Positions 52,557 to 62,918 of a stretch of DNA of 64,000 nt are shown piece by piece. Origin of the DNA: Schizochytrium sp. CCTCC M209059 (Eukaryota > Sar > Bigyra > Thraustochytrida > Thraustochytriidae); assembly GCA_000818945.1 (NCBI GenBank), contig KN805381.1:229035-293034 (forward strand), written 5' to 3'. The notes under the pieces are model-generated. The model ran no database searches and had not been told where the DNA came from. It was given only the letters and a program-made list of their open reading frames with translations. Every line of letters starts with the position of its first letter. Within the stretch, counting starts at the first letter, position 1. Made by a program: the position numbers and the translations under genes.

Positions 52557-55500
52557 ATGGCGGCGGCCATGGCGGCGACCAAGACGCCCGTGGTCCAGGC
52601 CTATGAGGAGACCAAGGCGGAGCTGGCGGCGATGGAGTACTATGATTTTCTTGGAATCGAGTCCCTCGAGCTCGTTCGCAGTCTCCTGGCAGACCTCGTC
52701 ATGACGACTACAAGCCACGAAAAGCAGCAGGAGAAGATCGAAACGATGGAACGCCAGCTCGCGCTCACGCAAGAGTCCGTCTTCACGCTGCGCAGAGAAA
52801 ACTCTCGCTTGGTACGTGAAAACAACCAGCTTCACATTGATATGATTCGACGCGCAGAGGATCTCGACGAACAGGAGCGCGCTCTTCAGGCCAAACTCCA
52901 AGAAGCCAACGATCGCACCTCGGAAGCCAAGTTTGCCGCGGACCAGTTCAAGCGGCGTCTCGACGCCGCAGAACGCGCTCTGTCTGCTGCGCGGCAAGCT
53001 GGTACACAAACCCAGCCCCCGTCGCCACCGAGGGCAGACTTGTCCATGAGCCAAGCGCTGGGAGAGGCGGCGCCTGTACCAGCGGCGCCAGGGCAACAAA
53101 GCGAGTCAGCTTCAGAGAGGAATGTGGCCATGCTCGAAGAGCGTCTCGCAGGGATTACGCGCGAAGCGAGCGAACTGCGCGGTAAGCTCGCCCATGTCTC
53201 CAAGCAGGTGGAACTGCGCGACGCTGAAGTAATTCGGCTCGGCAAGGAGCTGGCCAGACGGGAATTTGCGCCCCAAAGTGCCGCGGCCAGCGCGGCGGGG
53301 ACGGCGGAAAACCCGGCTGCAGAGGGACCGGAACCCACGAGGCAATTACAGCAAGCACGCTTCGCAGATGAAAAAGTAGTTGCTCAGCTGTATGATCAGA
53401 TTGACTTTCTCAGCGCCCAGCTTCAGGACAAGGAAAGCAAGCTGCAAAAGGCAGGTCTCGATGGAAAGCTGCTCGAACAGGCACGCGCAGAGCTCGAACG
53501 CAAGGATAACGAACTAGCACAAGCAACGACGCGTCTTGGCGAAGCTGTGGCGGCTCGTGAGAAACTCAGCGACGAAAATAGCAAACGCAAGGCCAACGAG
53601 GCGGACGAAATTCGAAACGCTGCGCAAGAGGCACGGGATGCCTTGATGGACCCGCAGCGACTCGAGACGGCGCTCTCAGCCGCCAAGTCCGATGAGCTGG
53701 GCGCCTTGCTCGAGGCGTACCGCGAGGATAAATTGCGATTTGGGACGACCGTGCAGCGCCTGGAGCAATCTGCGGTAGAGTTTCGCACGCGCGCAGAGCA
53801 GCTTGAGCACGAACTTCATGAGCGCGTGGCGCTGCAGGTAAAGGCCGAGGAGGATGCACACAAAGCCCGGGCAGAACGGCAGCGCCTCGAAGGCGAGCTT
53901 GGCGACGCCCAACGCGCTTTAGCCAAGCTCCACGAAGCTCGTCTCTCAGCGGAAGAGACGTCTGCGGCGATGACGGGTGAAGTGGGAAGCCTCGAGCAGC
54001 TCGTGGAGGACCAGCGCGCCGACCTTGGCACGCTACGTGGTGAACTGGAACGCGCTCGCACAGCGGAGCAAACCGCGCTTGCGGACCTTAAGCGGACCCA
54101 AGCAGAATTGGAAAGAAAAGAGCGAGAGGCAGGGGGTCTTCAAGACCGAATGAGGCACGCAGACCATGCCATGGAAAGCCTCGAACAGGAGCGCGACGCA
54201 CTGCAAAGACAAGTAGATCGCGTGCTTGCGGAGCTTCGTACGGCCAAGGTCGCGGCGCAAGACGCCCGAGCCGAAATTCAGGGCGCCAAATCTGAGGTCG
54301 ACCACTACCAGGGTCGGTGCCGTGTCCTCGAGGACGAGGTACGCTCTCTCACGCAGCAGCTGGTGCACAAGTCTGAGGAGTATTTAAAGGAGGCTGGCGT
54401 GCGTGCCGAGCTCGAGGAATTGTCGACGCTGCCCAGCGTTATTGGCGAGCTGGAGGAGCAAGTGGCCCGCTGGCGCGCTCGCGCCGCAGATTTGGACACT
54501 GAATCGAAGCGTGTGGCCCGTGCTCTCGATTCTGCCCAGACTGAGATTCGCGAGACCAATGCGGAGCGAGAGCAACTGGAACGTACTGTCGCGGATCTGC
54601 GCGCCGGGCGTGCTGAAGTGGCTGCGCAGCTGCGCGAGGCTCGTAATCAAGTCGAGGAAATGTCCGTCAAATTGGAGACTGTGACTGCCGACCGCGACAG
54701 CTTGGTCAAGCTGTCGAAGGCTTCGTCGGAACAACTCTCTCAGCGGACCGCGGCCTCGGCCGCTGCCGACGCCGAGATGGACCATTTTCGCCTCGAGGCA
54801 CAGCGCGCCGAGGCCAAAGTGGAGGCTGCCTCACGGCGTGAGGCCGTACTGCGGGAGCAGCTGCAGTCGGCCCGGGACAATCTCGGGCGCGCCGAGGCGG
54901 CCAAATTGGCTCTGGAGGAGACTTTGCAAACGGTGAAAACGGAGCGCGACAAGACACGGGAGTCAGTGGCCGCACTCGAAAGGGAAGTCCAGCAACTCCG
55001 CGGGGAGGAGCGCGAGCTGAGCGAGTCCTTGCGAGGGTCAGAAGAGCGTGCTCGCGAGCTGGCAGCCCAGGTGGAAAGCGAAAGCAGTGAACGCAGCAAG
55101 CTCGCCGCGCACCTCGAGCAGTTCAAGACGGTTTTTTCTAAACTTGACGAAACTCGCGCAAATCTTCAGGACCGCGTCCGAGAATTGCACACCGCTCTAC
55201 AAAAGGAAAAGGCCAACTTTGCCGCTCTCGAAAAGAACCAAAAGTCCGTCGAAGAGGTGGCGCGCGCGGCCACAGAGAAGCGCGGCCACCTGGAGCGCGC
55301 GCTCAAGGAGGCCAGGGATCACAACGAGCGGCTGGTTGCGCAACTCGAGTCGCGAAGCAAGGCCGCTCACGAGCTCGAGTCAGCCGTGAGCAAGCAGGAG
55401 CTCACCTACCGCGAGCTGGAGCAACGCCTTGGCGCCGCAAAGCGGCAGCTGCATGCACAAAGCCAGGCGCTCGAGACGCGGGATGGCGACCTGCAGGAAA

Positions 55501-56683
55501 CACAAGAGGCCCTTGCGGCCGCCAAACGCACAATTGCGCATCTCGAGCAAATGTGCAAGGCTCGCACTTCGGAGCTCAAGTCTGCGGCGCAGGATCTGGC
55601 CAATATGACCCGCGAGAACCAGGCCGTGAATGCCTCGTGCCAGACGCTGCGCGTGGAGCGCGACCAGCTTCGCGTGCAGCTCAGCGAGGCGCTTGCCCGC
55701 GCCTCGCGCATGGACGGCCTTCTCGAGAGTGGCAAGCTGGAAAAGGCGGATCTCCTCAATGTTTATCGTCGAGCGTGCGACGAGAACGCGCGTCTCAAGC
55801 GTTTGGTACACGAACTCAGCACGTCTCGCGCCAAGGCGGTCGGTGAGAACCAGGTCCAGGTCGCCGACACCTCGCGCTTGCGACAGCGTCTTGCTGAGTC
55901 TGAAGAGACTGTTCGCAAGCAGCAGGTTGACTTGCAGGCGTACGAGCGCCAAGTTGCCGAGCTTTCGCGCCAGATGCATTCGATTCAGTCGCGCCTTGAT
56001 CTCTTTGAGGAGGAAAAGTCATTTGCTGAGCGCAGCGCCACCTCGGCGCGCGAGACGACGGCCAACTTGGCACACCGCGAACAGACGCTCAAATGGCAAT
56101 TGGCGCAGCAGCAGGCAGAGATTGACAAGCTCACTTTGCGCGTGTCCAAGCTTTCGGCCGACAATGAGGCCATGCACACGCAGCTTCTTATGGAGCGTCG
56201 CCGCTACCAGGATTTGGAGCTTGTTGTCTCAAAGGCGCGGGCCGCGCAGGCCCAGGCTTCGCTTTCTGAAAAGGCACGCGCCGAAGAGCTCCATGCGCTC
56301 CGCACAACTTTGCTTGACCGCGAGCTCGAGGCCGAGCGATCATTTGCGGGCAGTACGGGCTCGCCGCCTGGGCGCCCAGCATCACGAGGCGAGCTCTTGC
56401 CTGCGTCCGCGCCGGGCACGCCGACTCCGGACACGCCTCCGCCGCAGCCCACGAGATCCGCCCCCGGATCTCGAGGTCGCGATCGTCAAGAACAAGAAGG
56501 AGAAGGAGAACAAGACCGACAGCAAGAGCAGCAGCGACGTGTCAACGAAGAAGAGGAGGAAGACGATCTCCCGAGTGCTCTTCCGGCTCGCTCGCCTCCG
56601 GTGTCCACCATGACGGCGCCCACGAGCTCAGGTTTTGCAGAGGAGCTGGCAACGACGACTGCAGCTGCAACAGCGAAGACCGT

Positions 56684-56716
<33 letters not shown>

Positions 56717-57119
56717 GAAAGACCGTGGTGGCGCGGGCGTGAGCTCGTCTTCGCGGCCAAGGACGCCACCTTCCTCTCCAGAGCTGGATGAGCGAGGAGG
56801 GGCTGGACGCCGCACAGGGACCATGGTGGCGGCGTCGCCGGTGTCGCCCTCGTTCAGCCGCGCGAGCTCGAGTGACCTGGATCACATGACCACCGAGCTG
56901 GAGGCTCTGATTTCTGATCAGTCGGAGATCATCCGGCGAATCCAGCGCGACAGACGTAGTTTCGGCCAGGTCGCCGCGGACGTGCGGCAAGACCTCGAGA
57001 CCTCGCGGTCCCGAGCCTCCATCGCCGTCGCCCAGGCGCGCGCCGCAGGCGCGTACACGTCGTCCTTCCCGCGCGACGACGACGAGCGCCCGAGCCTGCA
57101 CGACCGCGACCCCCGTTGA
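52557..57119 (+). CDS. CEP135/Bld10-like cartwheel protein
   Basis: 1520 residues. The N-terminal 300 residues match CEP135 in order: a short head with LGIESLELVRSLLADLVMTT (the family's VECLPLVEKLFSDLVHTT), NSRLVRENNQLHIDMIRR (NARLSRENNELYLELMKL), KQVELRDAEVIRLGKEL, and ADEKVVAQLYDQIDFLSAQL (about 270-290; NEKLIAHLNIQVDFLQQ). About 900 residues of continuous coiled coil follow, then a disordered Pro/Ser tail with poly-Ser and polar tracts (about 1265-1520). CEP135/Bld10 joins the cartwheel spokes to the triplet microtubules at the centriole base and is needed for basal body assembly in Chlamydomonas. The protein is longer than human CEP135 (1140) and similar in size to Bld10p. Together with CEP295 it implies canonical centrioles. 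Confidence 0.8.
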
Positions 57120-57869
57120 CAGATCAGATCAATCATCCAGGACAAGACGAAGCGGACGGGACCAAGGCCATCCATTCGGGGCGCCGCCGGCAGCGGAGAC
57201 CTCGTCGCGCGAGGACTCTTGTTCGGCCTTGCGCCTCCCACCCTCGCTCGCTGTCAGTGTCCTTCTAAACTAGAGGAAGGAAGCCCTTTGACACACTCTC
57301 TACCAATACCTCTAACTCCGTAAAACCCACTTGCAACGGCGCGTGCAAGAGACCTTCCCTACCTTGCAAGGGCGAAAGAGAGAGAGAAAAACGAGAAAAC
57401 GGGTGTGCGCTGCACGCGCCGCGCTGCACGTGCCGCAGTCTCGCAAAGCCAGGCCAGGCCAGGCCAGGCGAGGCAAGGAAGGCAAAGCAAAGCAAAGCGA
57501 AGCAAAGCAAAGCAAAGCAAAGCAAAGCAAAGCAAAGCAAAGCAAAGCAAAGCGTGCACGCCGCGGAAGAGGCAGAGTCTCGCGTCGCCGCTGCAGCGCA
57601 TCGCGGCGTGGCGCAGCGCGGAAAGCGCAGCGCGGAAGGCGGCGCGCGGAGGAGCGAGCGGCCTCGTCAGCGCGGGCCATTTGATTTAATTTGGCAGAGA
57701 AAGGAAAGCAGGCGAGGCGAGCAAGGCAAAAGCGGAAAAGCGACGGCGCGCGCGGCCTCGGCGCCTTCGGCGGGCGAGCGCGAGGCGCGGCGCGGAGGGC
57801 GCGGAGACGACGGCGGCGGCGGAGGAGGAGGAGGGCGCGGGCGGGCGGCGCAGAGCGCGCAGCGGCGGG
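57120..57869. other. Intergenic region with AAAGC pentanucleotide array
   Basis: 750 bp between two + strand genes, becoming very GC-rich towards the next ATG. The only strong feature is the AAAGC array at 57483-57554. No coding region is supported. Confidence 0.45.
57483..57554. repeat. AAAGC pentanucleotide array
   Basis: About 14 copies of CAAAG/AAAGC with a single variant unit (CGAAG). It lies a few hundred bases upstream of the two-TM gene. Confidence 0.93.
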
Positions 57870-58866
57870 ATGTCGCTGAAACCGGCGCCGCCGACGGAGC
57901 CGCCGCCGCCCCCAGGCTTGGCGGGACGGCGCGTGTCGGCGGCGAGCAGACGGTCGACGGCGAGCAGGCGGTCGACGGCGAGCTCGAAGCGGTCGTCGGT
58001 GTCCTCGGCGACGAGCGAGCCGGGCCCGCGGGTGCGGTTCCACTCCTCGCGGAGGCTGGTTGCCCAAAAAAGAAGCGGAGGAGGCCTGGGAGTCGCGCAA
58101 GGGGACGTGGGAGCCTGCACCGGAAGACGACTTTTTCTGGGATGGGCAGGAACGCGCGTTTCGGGAGCACGAACTCACGCCCGACGAACTCGCCTCTGTT
58201 CTCAAGTCGCGCCGCAAATCAAGTCGTCTCAGCCTGGCGAGTTTGTTCTCGCGCCCAAACTACAAGGCACGTGCTCGCCGCATGCTCGCCGAGCAAGGCA
58301 CCTACAGAGACCCTCTCGAGCTCTTTGAAGAGACTCGCAGCGATGGAGAAGAAGACGGAGAAGGAGACTCCATGGATGAGGAGTCGGACAACGAGCACGA
58401 CTCGCGAGGTCTCTACGCTCTGCACGCGCCCCCACCGCCGGATTTGAAGCCCAAGAAAAGCGCGTTTCGCCAGCCGAAGAGACTGTCCAAAAAGCCTCGG
58501 CGCAAATCAAAACGCGCATCCACCAAACCACGCAAAAGCCTCTCGCTGCCGAGGGCGCTCAGTCTTGCGCGTGGAAGTATTGGCAGACATCGTGATTCTG
58601 TCTTTGATTTACGACGCAGGCGGTTTATGCGGGAACTCACGGACAACGAAATCGCAATTGTATTCATTGTGCTCTTTGCATTTCTCTTTTTAATCTTCGG
58701 CGCTGGGCTATCGTTCAAGACTTCGCCAGGAATTGCCTTAATGACTTCCCTTTCACTGTTTACGATCTCTGCGATGCTTACTCCACTGGTTCTGCGGAAA
58801 CTTCCCGATCATCTCGCGCTCAAGATTCGCCAGGCGCTTGCAGAAATCACCGTCCAGACTGAATAA
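57870..58866 (+). CDS. Two-TM small protein, apparently frameshifted at an A6 run
   Basis: From the ATG at 57870 a Pro/Ser/Arg-rich N-terminus runs in one frame to VRFHSSRRLVAQK; the rest, EAEEAWESRKGTWEPAPEDD onward, is in the next frame. The switch falls on six A residues (about 58066-58071). Removing one A would join them into about 331 residues. The downstream frame alone has no ATG near its beginning, which supports the join. The C-terminal part is acidic then Lys/Arg-rich and ends with two hydrophobic helices, IVFIVLFAFLFLIFGAGLSF and IALMTSLSLFTISAMLTPLV, so it is probably a tail-anchored hairpin protein. I recognise no family. A sequencing error, a real frameshift or an unrecognised mini-intron are all possible. 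Confidence 0.5.
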
Positions 58867-59075
58867 AGAGAGTCGTCAGGCGCTGCTAGGGTGGACTGTT
58901 TATCTTTTACGGTTTCCAATGATGAGAGTCATTTGGTGCGTCGATCAGGCGCTGGCAAATGGAACCGTTTGCATACTTTACGGAATAATGATGAGTCGTC
59001 AGGGGCTTGCAGAATCCAACCTTTACAAAACGGATTAATCAGAGTCGTCAGCCGTGCCGCTGGCAAAAATCACTC
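58831..59075 (+). repeat. Degenerate about 50-70-bp tandem repeats derived from the end of the two-TM gene
   Basis: Units begin with CAGGCGCTkGCAgAA-type sequence and end with GAGTCGT, at about 58831, 58877, 58946, 59000 and 59049. Unit 1 is the last 30 nt of coding sequence plus the stop region. Later units are diverged copies in the 3' flank. Confidence 0.7.
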
Positions 59076-59462
59076 TTCGTTATAATGAACAAAGAGATGG
59101 GCTCTTCGAGTAGCCTCACACAATCCAGAACAGTTTGTCCTCTCACTCGCTGATATCTGAACGCGTTCCACGGAAACCAAAAGTAATCTTGAACATAATT
59201 TTTTGACGGCCTCGACATGCCCACTCACTGAGTCTACCGCTTGATTTTCATTCCTTTCTTCTTTTAAAATAAGTTCGGTCTCGGAGAGATTGTTCGCATT
59301 CCCCTCATTCCCTTCGAAGCACACGAAGATTTTTTTTTTCCATAACCGATTGATTGAACAGAATTTGAAGAAGAAGAAGAAGAAGAAGAAGAAGGAAAGG
59401 CCTCACGGGACCGAAGGCGGCCGTGGAGGGGTGAATTCTACGCTGCGCGCGGAGAAGAAACC
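59076..59462. promoter_or_regulatory. Upstream region of ALG9 with GAA run
   Basis: About 390 bp with a short T run (about 59330-59340) and about nine copies of GAA (59367-59396) shortly before the ALG9 start codon. No other gene is supported. Confidence 0.4.
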
Positions 59463-61248
59463 ATGTCAACGACACGCTTCCTCCTGCACGTGAGCATCCT
59501 CGTGGCTGTGCGCAACGTTGGTGCACAACTGAGCCCGATCATGGACTGCGACGAGACTTTCAACTACTGGGAGCCGCTGCACTATCTCCTCTATGGCCGC
59601 GGTCTACAAACCTGGGAGTAAGTTGACGTTGGAGACCTTGCATTGCATGTCCAGCGTCCTGTCGTTGCGGCAATGAACCCGCTAACATGATTCGCTCGCT
59701 TCGCAAAACAATAACAGGTATAGTCCAGCATACGCGCTGCGGTCGTACGCCTATCTTGGCGTCAATGGCCTACTCGGGGCGCCCGCGTATCTGCGCCATG
59801 CGGCCGGGAGCGAAACGGAAAAGGCTCTGGTGTTCTTCACGATTCGTGCCGGTCTTGGTCTTCTTTCCGCCGTTGGCGAGGCGCTCCTCTGCGATGCGGC
59901 CCGTAGCCGCTTCGGGCCAAGGGTGTCGTGGCTCACTTTTCTGTTTCTCGCAACAAATGCTGGCATGTTTCACGCAAGCGTTGCGCTCCTGCCTAGCTCT
60001 GCGTGCATGCTCATGGTTCTATACGGCTTTGCCGCATGGTTCTCGGAGCGCCACCTCCTGGGCCTCTTTTGCGGCGCAGCAGCGGTCCTCCTTTGCTGGC
60101 CCTTTTCGGCGCTCATGTTTGTCCCCATGGGATTGCACGCTCTTCATGCGCGAGGTTTCATGCCGGTCTTGTTCACCGCAATCACCTCCCTTGCTCTCTT
60201 TGTGGGTATTCCCGTACTCGTGGACTCGGCACTGTATGGCAAGCCGACGTTTGCGATTGGCAATCTAATCCTTTACAACGTACTGGGCCATGGTGGCGGC
60301 GGCCAAGGTGCTGACTTGTATGGAACAGAGCCCTGGACCTTTTATCTGCGCAACCTGCTCCTCAATTTGAATTTGGTGGCGCTCTTGGCCTTTGCGTCGC
60401 CCGTTGTGGTACTTGCACTTTGGCCGTACCAGAAAATCCCCAAACCGTTCCCGACCTCGGCCCGCATGGTGCTCGTCTATCTGTCTCCGGCCTTTGCGTC
60501 GTTGGCACTCTTTACGTCCATGCCGCACAAGGAGGAGCGATTTCTGTCCATGGTGTATCCGGTGCTATGCGTAGGTGCGGCGCTTTCAGCGCATCTCGTA
60601 CTCGAGTTCATTACGGGGGCAGTGCCCTCAAGCGTGTCGGCGCTTCGCGGAATTATTCGTCTTGGTTGGGTCAACGTTGTTCTCCTGAGCTGCCTCCTGT
60701 CCGTGTGCCGAAGTGCAGGTTTGTATGTCAACTTTTCCGCTCCTCTTCGCGTCTTTGGCGCGCTACAGACTGTCCCCGAGGCCTCGAAGCTGGCGCCAGC
60801 TTCGACCAATGACATGCTCACAGTCTGCGTTGGCAAAGAATGGTACCGCTATCCATCAAACTTCCTGCTCCCTGCAAACGCAAGAGTGGCTTGGACACGA
60901 AATGAATTTCGTGGTGTCATGCCTCAAGAATTTTCTCCGTGGCCGAATGGAACACGGGAGGTCCACGCGCACTTTAATGACCAAAATGCGGACGAGGCTT
61001 CTGCGTACGTCCCTGTAGACACGTGCGACTTTGCAGTAGATCTTGCGGTTGGAAAGGATTATGGAGATATTGGAGACTGGACCCGGAGCGGCGACGGCAA
61101 GCAACGCTGGGAGAAGGTTTTTTGCGCCCCATTTATGGACGCGAGTCGATCGCCCATTTACATCCGTTCCTTTTACGTGCCTCATTTCTCGGAAATGCGC
61201 AATCGATATGCTGAATTCTGTCTTCTTCGTGCAAACCAGCAGGAGTGA
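59463..61248 (+). CDS. ALG9: ALG9 alpha-1,2-mannosyltransferase (GT22), two exons
   Basis: Exon 1 is 59463-59617; intron 59618-59717 has donor GTAAGT and acceptor AACAG; exon 2 is 59718-61248. The join reads ...RGLQTWE-YSPAYALRSYAY, matching ALG9 exactly across the junction. The 561-residue product (yeast 555, human 611) has MDCDETFNYWEPLHYLLYG near residue 27 with the acidic motif on the first lumenal loop, SVALLPSSACM, LLCWPFSALMFVP, DLYGTEPW (GTEPW 254-258) and PHKEERFLSMVYP (HKEERF 322-327), with about ten membrane helices. ALG9 adds two alpha-1,2-mannoses from dolichol-phosphate-mannose to the lipid-linked oligosaccharide in the ER lumen. It shows that the organism builds the full lumenal mannose arms of N-glycans. 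Confidence 0.95.
59618..59717 (+). other. Spliceosomal intron in ALG9
   Basis: 100 nt, GA|GTAAGT donor and ATAACAG|G acceptor, phase 2. Without removal the frame stops at the TAA inside the donor. Homology on both sides requires splicing. Confidence 0.93.
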
Positions 61249-61475
61249 AGTTATGAAACGTAGTAGAGCGAATGATTGATTTGAAGTGCCAAGTTGTTCT
61301 GAGTGTGAACTTATTCTTGTCGGGTTCTCGATCTGTGTCTTGATGCAAAACATTGAAATGCTGTGGGTATCGGCACAGATAAAAGGAGAGGCAAGTGAAT
61401 AAAAGACGACGATGCACCTAAACGCAATTGAAAGTATAAACAGAGAGACAGAGTCAAACAATTGATTTTTTTTTT

Positions 61476-62918
61476 CTAAAGGAGAGCCAAAAGCTCGTAG
61501 ATTGCGTCGATGGTGTACTGTGCAAATTCGCGGTCAAAGAGCGTGCGAACGTGCGTCGCACGGGTATCGTTGACCCAAATTACTTGCCCATCGGGCGAGA
61601 GGTCGGCCATCTCGGCGCCGCCCTCGAGGTCGTCCGCATGAATGCCCTCTTGAGGAAGCACGATGCGTTCCGGAAAGTCAAAGTTCTTTTCCTCGCCCTC
61701 AAGATTACCGACCGTCGAACAGCTTACGCCCCACCGTGTGAACTCGTCAATCCGCGTGCGATAGTAGTGGGACTTGTGCAGATTAGCCACATACTCGGCT
61801 TGGACATCTTCAGGGAGGTACTCAAGCTCTCCAAAAGATGTAAGGAATCCGAAAATTCCTTCGAGAATGCGTGAGACCCCCATTTCCGAAGTGATGAGGC
61901 CCAAATTGTACACAGATGGGCTCGAATACTCTTTGTTCGGATCACACCACTCAGTCACGTTTGGATTGACCTGATCAATGTAGACAATGCCCTTGATGCG
62001 AGTTTCCTCGCCCATTCGCACGAGATCGCGGTGAAGGACGCGCGAGTTGAACCCGAAAAAGCTGTGCCCCACATAGACAAAGTCGGAGATCCCAAGCTCA
62101 GTGAGAAGATCATACTCTTCGGATGCAATTTGAATGGATGTGCGAGGAAGAGGGCCAAACGCAGAGCTTTGGCCCGTTCCAGCGCGATCGTACGAGCACG
62201 TGCGGTATCCGGCAGCTGAAAGGTTGCGCTGGACCCATGAAAAATCAAGAGAGTTACCGCCAAGACCATGACCGAAAAAGATGGATGGCTCGCCGGGAAT
62301 GCCCGGACCTTCGCAGCGCGCAAAAATCCGATGTCCCTGAATCTCATAAAAGGCGTCCTCCCCAGGGTAAAAGGCCTTCTTTTCACTGGCAAGCAGAATC
62401 GTGTGGATCGAAGCGAGCGCAACCAGAATCACAAGTGTCAAGATGCCACAGCATCCGCAGCAAGCACCTGCCTTTTGCTTCATCGACGATTCGTCTCCTC
62501 CAAATTTGGCTGTCTCCACGTCACGTGGTACGATGCTCCCGTCTGATGCGTTGTCGACACCCTTGAATTTGAGAGCCGTCCAGTACACCAAAAGAACGTG
62601 AGCGGCAGCGACGGCGACAACCTTGAGCGGAGCACCTTGCTCCACATCAGGCAACGATGCCCAGTATCCCGCGGCCACAAAGCCTGCAAAAGACATCACG
62701 CCGGCGAACCCGAGCAGTGCTGCGTGCAGCTTGTTGGGCGCCAAATCTCGGCGGAAGGCCAAGCCCACGTTGAGCCCCACCACTGAGCCATACAGTGCCC
62801 ATACTGCGGTTCCATACGAGTAGAAGACCTCGGCGAACGCGAGCACGGACACCAGCAGGAGCACGAAGCTCGCGACAAGGGCGACTACGCCTCGGTTTGC
62901 GTTCGACACCATGGTCAT
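61476..62918 (-). CDS. Membrane-bound alpha/beta hydrolase
   Basis: 480 residues from the ATG at 62916-62918, or 478 from 62912; the frame is open further upstream without a credible ATG. Five hydrophobic helices precede the catalytic part (about 9-30, 31-54, 64-85, 98-118, 155-178), the last after a Cys-rich GACCGCCG. The lumenal or cytosolic hydrolase domain (about 180-480) has FFGHGLGGNSLDFSW (oxyanion loop HG), CSYDRAGTGQSS and the nucleophile elbow VGHSFFGF with Ser286. The usual GHSxGG is changed to GHSFFG, so a bulky Phe sits at a position that is normally small. A likely catalytic His is in RATHVRTLF near the C-terminus. Lipid or ester hydrolysis is inferred from the fold; the substrate is unknown. 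Confidence 0.75.
   Translation of the reverse strand: MTMVSNANRGVVALVASFVLLLVSVLAFAEVFYSYGTAVWALYGSVVGLNVGLAFRRDLAPNKLHAALLGFAGVMSFAGFVAAGYWASLPDVEQGAPLKVVAVAAAHVLLVYWTALKFKGVDNASDGSIVPRDVETAKFGGDESSMKQKAGACCGCCGILTLVILVALASIHTILLASEKKAFYPGEDAFYEIQGHRIFARCEGPGIPGEPSIFFGHGLGGNSLDFSWVQRNLSAAGYRTCSYDRAGTGQSSAFGPLPRTSIQIASEEYDLLTELGISDFVYVGHSFFGFNSRVLHRDLVRMGEETRIKGIVYIDQVNPNVTEWCDPNKEYSSPSVYNLGLITSEMGVSRILEGIFGFLTSFGELEYLPEDVQAEYVANLHKSHYYRTRIDEFTRWGVSCSTVGNLEGEEKNFDFPERIVLPQEGIHADDLEGGAEMADLSPDGQVIWVNDTRATHVRTLFDREFAQYTIDAIYELLALL

Noticed and set aside
57554..58447. 297-residue alternative frame overlapping the two-TM gene
   Set aside because: Gly/Ala/Arg-rich GC-driven frame without domains; the MSLKPAPP frame plus downstream TM frame explains the region better.
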